Assembly: GCF_029962835.1 (NCBI RefSeq)
Contig: NC_080588.1
Location: 30,055,501 to 30,119,500 of the forward strand
Direction: 5' to 3'
DNA: 64,000 nucleotides
From: Magnolia sinica
Lineage: Eukaryota; Streptophyta; Magnoliopsida; Magnoliales; Magnoliaceae
The notes below the pieces were generated by a model, which was not told the DNA's origin, ran no database searches, and saw only the letters and a list, made by a program, of their open reading frames with translations. This document shows positions 58,621 through 64,000 of the stretch, in pieces (positions within the stretch are counted from its first letter, which is position 1; the number at the start of each line of letters is the position of its first letter). The translations under genes were made by a program, and so were the position numbers.

Positions 58621-59040
58621 TGTGCCCCCACTATTATTAGTATGATCCATCTCACCTTAGTAGGCTATCCCAATTCATTGGGCCCCATTGATATTAACAT
58701 GACCCACCTCATTGGGCTTACCCCAAACCGTTGGGCCCCCATTATTGCTAGTGTTTCCATCATGCCTTGTAGATTTGTCCAAGGTCATAGAGCCCACCTT
58801 GTGCATATCAGGCCCATTGGGAAGCCCAGTTTACTACGTATCAGAACGGGCGAGGAAGCCCACTCCTTGTCCCTAGGCCCATCCTTATCATGAGGAGAGT
58901 ATATCATTACCGTAGATGGTAAGATCTGCAATGTCAGATTTGGTATATCCACACTTGAGGGTTGACCTTCATGTTATGGATTTGCTGTCATTCTATGGAC
59001 CCCACCATATATACAGGTCGATTATCAATTACGACTATAA
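58621..59040. other. GGGCCCC-rich debris
   Basis: Irregular GGGCCCCCATTATT and GTGGG words, likely a further part of the neighbouring LTR-type repeat. No gene. Confidence 0.4.
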
Positions 59041-60167
59041 GGCCCCGTTTGTTAAATCTAACGTCCAAAGTCTAAATCTGAAATCTGAAGCTTGAATCTG
59101 AAATCTAAATGCTGAATCTGAAAGCTGAAGTCAAAAAACTTGTTTGGTAATTATGGATGAAGTTTGAAAATTAGGTACTGAATTTGAAACAAGCTGTTGG
59201 TTAACAAACATCTGAAATGTCTGAAATACATTAATTTGACGCATTTGCCCCTATCTTTTATTTGGAAATGTTTTACATTATAAATAAATTATTTTTATTA
59301 AATGAGAATAAAATTATTCTATTTAATTCAAATAAACTAAAGTACTTAAGAGAAAATTAAAATATCATTATTCCTAAAAAAAAGGATAAAATATCATCAT
59401 TCATTAAAAAAAAAAAAAAAAACACATAAATTCCTTATGTTGCCCCAAGAATATTTCAAATCAGGACGTTCAATCCTCACGTTTTGGGCCCACTTGATTA
59501 TCAGATCCACCTCAGTTTTAGTCCCATGTTCTAAAATAAACTCACAAAACCGATGGGCAAGGTGGATTTCTCACAAACATGAAGGTGGGCCCACCTACGT
59601 TTCCATCGCAGGGAATTCTGCAAGAAGTTTTAGCGGTAAATCTGGCATATGGAAGTCGCATGAAGTTCCAGCGCAAGATTTTGGGCAGGGCCCACTGTGA
59701 TGTTTGTGAGAAATCCAACACGTCCATCCATTTTTTGAGCTCATTTTAGGACATTCAACCAAAACGTGGAGTATCCAAAACTCAAGTAGGCCATACGAGA
59801 TGAAACAATGGGAAAAGGAATGCCTACCGTTGAAACATTCCTAGACTTCACCTTGATGTTTAAATTCCATCCAAACTGTTTATTAGATTAATGTGACTGA
59901 GATGCATTCCTAGACTCCACCTTGATGTTTAAATTCCATCCAAACTGTTTATAAGATCAATGTGACTGAGATGAAGTGAAAACATTGTGAACTTAAACCT
60001 ATACAAAACTTTTCTAGCCATATAAATGTTTCAACGGTGGTCACAAAATCCCCACTATTTCCTATCATGTGGCCCCTTTAAGTTTTGGATACATCTTATT
60101 TCCTATCATGTGGCTCATTTAACACTGTAGATTCAGGCTTTAGACTTTAGATTTAACAAACGTGGCC
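59041..60167. mobile_element. PIF/Harbinger-type element, 1127 bp
   Basis: TAA duplications (59038-59040, 60168-60170). Terminal inverted repeats: left GGCCCCGTTTGTTAAATCTA, right (complement) GGCCACGTTTGTTAAATCTA, with similarity for about 40 bases. The core at 59480-60110 contains GTGGGGCCCAC-style DNA with an internal direct repeat of about 65 bases (GATGCATTCCTAGACTCCACCTTGATGTTTAAATTCC, near 59840 and 59902). This core may be a second element nested inside. No transposase. Confidence 0.8.
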
Positions 60168-60170
60168 TAA

Positions 60171-60780
60171 GTCATGGCCCCCAAAAAGTTTTTAATGGTA
60201 GACGCTCATTCAACACTGTTTCTTATAACATGGTCCACTTGAGATCGGGATATACCTCATTTTTGGTCTCATACAATAAAAATTTCTAGCAAAATAGATG
60301 GACGGCATGGATGAAACAAATACATCATCGTGGGGCCCACATAGCACCAACTACCAGCCATTGGCTGGTGGCAGGGGTAGTAACCAATCCGTTTCCCAGA
60401 TTGGCTGTTGTACCGCACACCAGCTATAGCTAATGTATTGACGTCAACAAGTTCTATGGGTCCCATCATGAGGTATTTGTTATATCCAAACCGCCCATAA
60501 ATCTTTTAAGCTTGTCGTAAGTCTTGAGCCGAAAAATAAGACAGATCCAAAAATAAAGTGGACCACACTTCAAAAGGCAGTGGGGATTGAACGTCTTCCA
60601 TTGAAAACCTTTTGGGGGTCACAGAAGTTTCAGATCAATGGGATATGATTCATTTTTTGGCTAATGCTCTAAAATAATCTCAAAAATTTGATGAACGGTG
60701 TGGATATAATAAATTCATCATTGTAAGGCCATGTAACTTTGATCTCCTTTGAACCATTCGTACAACTGGGATAACAAGAG
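60171..60780. repeat. GTGGGGCCCAC-family copies
   Basis: 60175-60400 matches the right half of the 41151-41644 MITE, including CCAGCCATTGGCTGGTGG and AACCAATCCGTTTCC. 60400-60780 is another copy, starting GATTGGCTGTTGTACCGCAC with GTCCCATCATGAGG and ending in ATCATTGTAAGGCCATG. No gene. Confidence 0.6.
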
Positions 60781-61229
60781 TGTCCGATGCAGATTTCCTG
60801 CGAAAGCCTTTCGTATGAAGTTCCTACACTGGGAACCTAGGTGGGGCAACTGTCATATTTGTGAGAAATCCTCTCCGTCCATCTATTTTTTGAGTTCATT
60901 TTAGGATATGAGGCCAAAAATGAACCATATCCAATGCTCAAGTGGGCCAAAAATGTGTAATTGAATGTCCACAGTTGAAATATTCATGGGGCCAAAAAAG
61001 TTTTGAATCATGCTATTATTTGTGTTTTCAGTTCATCCCAACACAAATGACGTTATTAACGATATGGATGGCATGTAAACATCACTGTCGAACCTAGGGA
61101 GGTTTCAACGGTAGAAATTTCCATAACCACCTTTTCCTTTAGTACGGCCTGGCCCACTTGAGTATTGTATCCTACTCAATTTTGGTTTATCCTCTAAAAT
61201 GAGCTCGCAAAACAGATGGAGGGAGTGGA
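60781..61229. repeat. Second repeat family with GCGAAAGCCTTTCG core
   Basis: TTCCTGCGAAAGCCTTTCGTATGAAGTTCC leads into GTGGGG.., then TTTGTGAGAAATCC and CTCCGTCCATC. The complement-type end GATGGAGGGAGTGGATTTCT is at 61208-61229, where Copia sequence starts abruptly. It is probably the two arms of a palindromic element, with the outer right end lost. Confidence 0.5.
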
Positions 61230-61920
61230 TTTCTGAAAATGTGGTGACCAATCCGGTTTGGGCTACGATAAAAATATTTCTCCTAAACAAAAGAATACTC
61301 CTCCCAAGTTTGTGAAAGGAGAGACTTCAAACTCAAAAGGAAAAAGTTCAAATCAAAAGTTTTCTAAAAATGCTAAAACATTTCAATCATTCAAACCTAA
61401 AAGTAATCATATTAACTATAAAAATCAGAATCGAAACCCTTTAGCTGAAAAAATAGTTGATTTGCTTAAGGAGCTCTTAAAATCTAACTCAGTGGGTCAT
61501 TCTTACAACAACTATAAAAATAAGAAGACCAACTATTCTCCTAAACCCAAAACAGTTATGAAATGGGTTCCTAAGGTTACTTATTTGGTTGCTTACACGG
61601 CTTTCAAAGCTTCAAGCCATTCAAAGTGGTACTTAGACAGTGGATGCTCAAGGCACATGACTGGTGATAAAGGTCTATTCACCGATCTTAAAGATATGAT
61701 TGATGGTTCAGTCACATTTGGCGATGGTAGCAACTACAGGATTATTGGCCAAGGTACGGTTCAACTTTCTAACCTCCATTTGTTTAAAAATGTCTTATAC
61801 GTTGGAGGGTTAAAACACAATCTGTTAAACATATCTCAAATATGCGATAACAATCATGGTGTAAAATTTTCTAACCAAGGTTGTGAAATTCTAAATAATA
61901 AGAGTTCAGTAATATTAACT
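61230..61920 (+). mobile_element. Copia fragment, same family as 25554-35972
   Basis: An almost stop-free frame matches 28700-29375 of the Copia element but is better preserved: KNTPPKFVKGETSNSKGKSS, MKWVPKVTYLVAYTAFKASS, protease active site YLDSGCSRHMTGDKG, then GLKHNLLNISQICDNNH. It begins at about 61230 (..CTGAAAATGTGG) and is cut at 61920 by an LTR, so only part of the gag-pol linker, protease and pre-integrase part is left. The rest may continue beyond the LTR outside the window. Confidence 0.9.
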
Positions 61921-64000
61921 TGTAACGCCCTGAAAATCGGGGGTCGAGCAGGAGCCTTACTCCCGAGTTCCAACACATCACTTATGCAACATAGAAAATG
62001 ATAATTAAATGTTGTCTGTATTAGTGCCTTAAACATGAGTGAGATTATACCAAACAGCATATCATACTTCAGAGATAGTTAAATTTCACAAGTTGAAGAC
62101 TGTGATAATTATATAAAATGTATAAACTGTTGTAAGTCTCCAAAGTGTGAACATGTTACCAGGTTAAATATATACATGTATACTCTCAAAATGGACAAAA
62201 TGAATATACATGGGTGCTCAAAAAATGTAAAATGACAAGTGTAATGGCATCTAGACAGCATCCCTGCAACCCTGTTGATCAGAACACGGTCTACATAGAC
62301 CTGCCTGATAGCTGCATATAGGAGAACTCCTCATCATCGTAAAAGTCCGGCTCTTCCTCGAAAGCATCGCCATCATCTACATCTATAATAGGGTCTGGTT
62401 GGTGTTCAAACACCGTCCCAGAACGTGGGAGTGAGTGATCAACTCAGTGGAGCTATAAAGCAAAGGTTAACATGTTATCAATTCAGTCAAGCAGTAATGA
62501 TAAAGCAATACAACAAGCATCCCGAAGTACTCTGGTTAATGCAAGGATGATATGTGTTAATGATGCATGTCCTCGCCTGCACTCCCTCTTGTGACAACAT
62601 CTTACGATTGCGGCATGCAACACTCCCGCTGTGCTCAACTCCAACGCCAAAGGCACATGCAATGTAGTGCATGTACGTGATTAGCCAAGTTCTTAATTAG
62701 GCATATTCATACAGCAGGATTAGGAGGCTAAGGTGCCTCCCTTTATATCATTTACCCAAACAATGATCCATCTAGGTGGTCAATCCTAGTTAATCGCATA
62801 CGACAGCAGTTCTAGGTCACTACGGAGAGGTTCATCACCATCAGCGCAGGCCTAGTTTATACTCCAGGTTACTACGGAAAGGCTCGTCGCCTTAACATAA
62901 TTCTAGTGTATAGTCGAGGTCACTACAGGCTCGTCACCTGATCGTAGGCCGACAGCTTGAATACAATGTCCCATACCACCGTATTCGACTCACTAGTTTA
63001 GGTTGCTCACTGGATACTACGGGGAGGCTCGTCGCCCCAGCGTAGGCCGACAGCTCGACCATGGTGTCCCATACCACCATGCCTGGCTTATGAGTCTTAG
63101 CGGAACAAGTTACCAAGGTTAAATGGGCTTTTCACTGGTGAGTTTGGTACCTTAGATTTAAATAGTAGCGCCCATACATGGTGAACATACATTGGGCCAA
63201 TCGGGTTACTTGACAAACTCAACTAGTATAAGCGTACGTAGACTTAATCGACATGGAGTGCATAAGCATTCCGCGTGGCCTAACCACTGTCATCAAACGA
63301 CATACGACTCGGATTCATCAAATGCATCAGTCATGGCTAAAACAGTTCGGCCACTGACCTTGAACCATTACTGATTGTCTGGACTACATCGTAGCCCCAA
63401 TCATACTTCAAGCAATGACATTCACATGTGATAGTCAAGACAGCATGTGACAACTAATTTCAGTATCCATCTCATTTAAGCATTTCAACAAACACTAGTA
63501 CACATGTTAACATACAGAGGCATTCCATGCATAAATCATGTAGTAGCAAGATAGATTATATGAAGGAAACTGTAACTATAGATAAGGGGATTTAGAATCC
63601 TATCTCAATGCCCTCATCAAATACATTACATCAAGAATTTTCTCACTCAGGCATTTTATCAAACACTTAGACTACACATAGTACATACATGTAATAAGGT
63701 AGTTAAAGAAAAACACATATAGTAGTGAATCCTTTCACAAAGGAGTTGCCACATGTCCCACGATCATGCATTAGCAATTAATATTCATGGCAAGTACAAA
63801 TCATAATTCCATATTCATTTAAACATTATATTAAACACTTGGAATGCATTAAAATTAACATAGTTTACATACATATGTAATATACGGGAAACATTGAATC
63901 TAAGTATATGTGAAAGCAATCAAGTCAGTTATAAATCATTAACTGACATTGAAGGCCTTGAAAACCATAACCTAAACATTTATAGTCCGCACCTTTCGCC
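61921..64000 (-). mobile_element. LTR of the same Gypsy family, runs off the window
   Basis: Starts TGTAACGCCCTGAAAATCGGGGGTCGAGCA, the same edge as at 7478, and follows the 7478-10689 LTR in order up to TTATAGTCCGCACCTTTCGCC (matching about 9550-9570). It is more diverged than the two LTRs of the complete element are from each other, with indels. The next 1.1 kb and the far end lie outside. The expected 5-bp target duplication is TAACT (61916-61920). It is a solo LTR or the 3' LTR of another minus-strand element. Confidence 0.9.

Overview
The window is plant nuclear DNA made almost entirely of transposable elements and their debris. I found no intact host gene, no tRNA and no rRNA. The plant assignment rests on tRNA-iMet primed LTR retrotransposons, Tourist-like MITEs, a CACTA-type terminus, a DUF1985/Ulp1 gene with plant-style introns and a fragment of ribosomal protein L12. 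Long stretches are rich in an interspersed sequence around GTGGGGCCCACCATGATGTATGT followed by TCCA..CGTCCATCC. From memory this is common in woody magnoliid genomes, but that lineage guess is weak.

Layout: (1) 1-2768: GTGGGCCC-type repeats, then an LTR end. (2) 2790-6899, 22718-25553 and 35973-37813 are three pieces of one old gene: a DUF1985-like domain, a coiled-coil exon, a series of tandemly multiplied 31-codon coiled-coil exons, and a Ulp1 (C48) cysteine-protease domain. Its introns and flanks are arrays of the self-complementary word GTCGTGGTT...AACCACGAC. (3) 6900-7465 is a PIF/Harbinger-type MITE with a TTA duplication, and 7478-22717 is a complete Ty3/Gypsy element on the minus strand with 3.2 kb LTRs. 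Both sit inside the same 93-bp exon copy. The Gypsy polyprotein is itself split by a 1.4 kb solo LTR (12763-14139). (4) 25554-35972 is a complete, decayed Sirevirus-like Ty1/Copia element on the plus strand, inserted in the same array. (5) 37860-40760 holds more GTCGTGGTT arrays. (6) 41151-45215 holds MITEs, a possible LTR remnant and unrecognised DNA. (7) 45216-51654 is a probable CACTA-type element containing an internally deleted RPL12 pseudogene. (8) 51655-61229 is a patchwork of short repeats, microsatellites, a 214-bp tandem duplication, a GTCCA/GGGCCCAC array and a second Harbinger-type element. (9) 61230-61920 is a fragment of the same Copia family, cut by another LTR of the same Gypsy family (61921 to the window end).

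Relative order of events, from nesting and target-site duplications: the DUF1985/Ulp1 gene and its exon multiplication came first, followed by the MITE and Gypsy insertions into one exon copy. The solo-LTR family then inserted into the Gypsy element. The Copia inserted independently into the same gene.

Most interesting: (a) the repeated exon plus palindromic intron structure of the Ulp1-type gene; (b) an accessory protein with the same domain plan (shared NVYP-x-SSN-x-TE core, acidic stretch, C-terminal charged helix) carried by both the Gypsy element (upstream of gag) and the Copia element (downstream of pol); (c) a stop codon exactly at the predicted oxyanion-hole glutamine of the Ulp1 domain. 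All coding sequences are broken by stops or frameshifts, so nothing here is expected to make a full protein from this locus.
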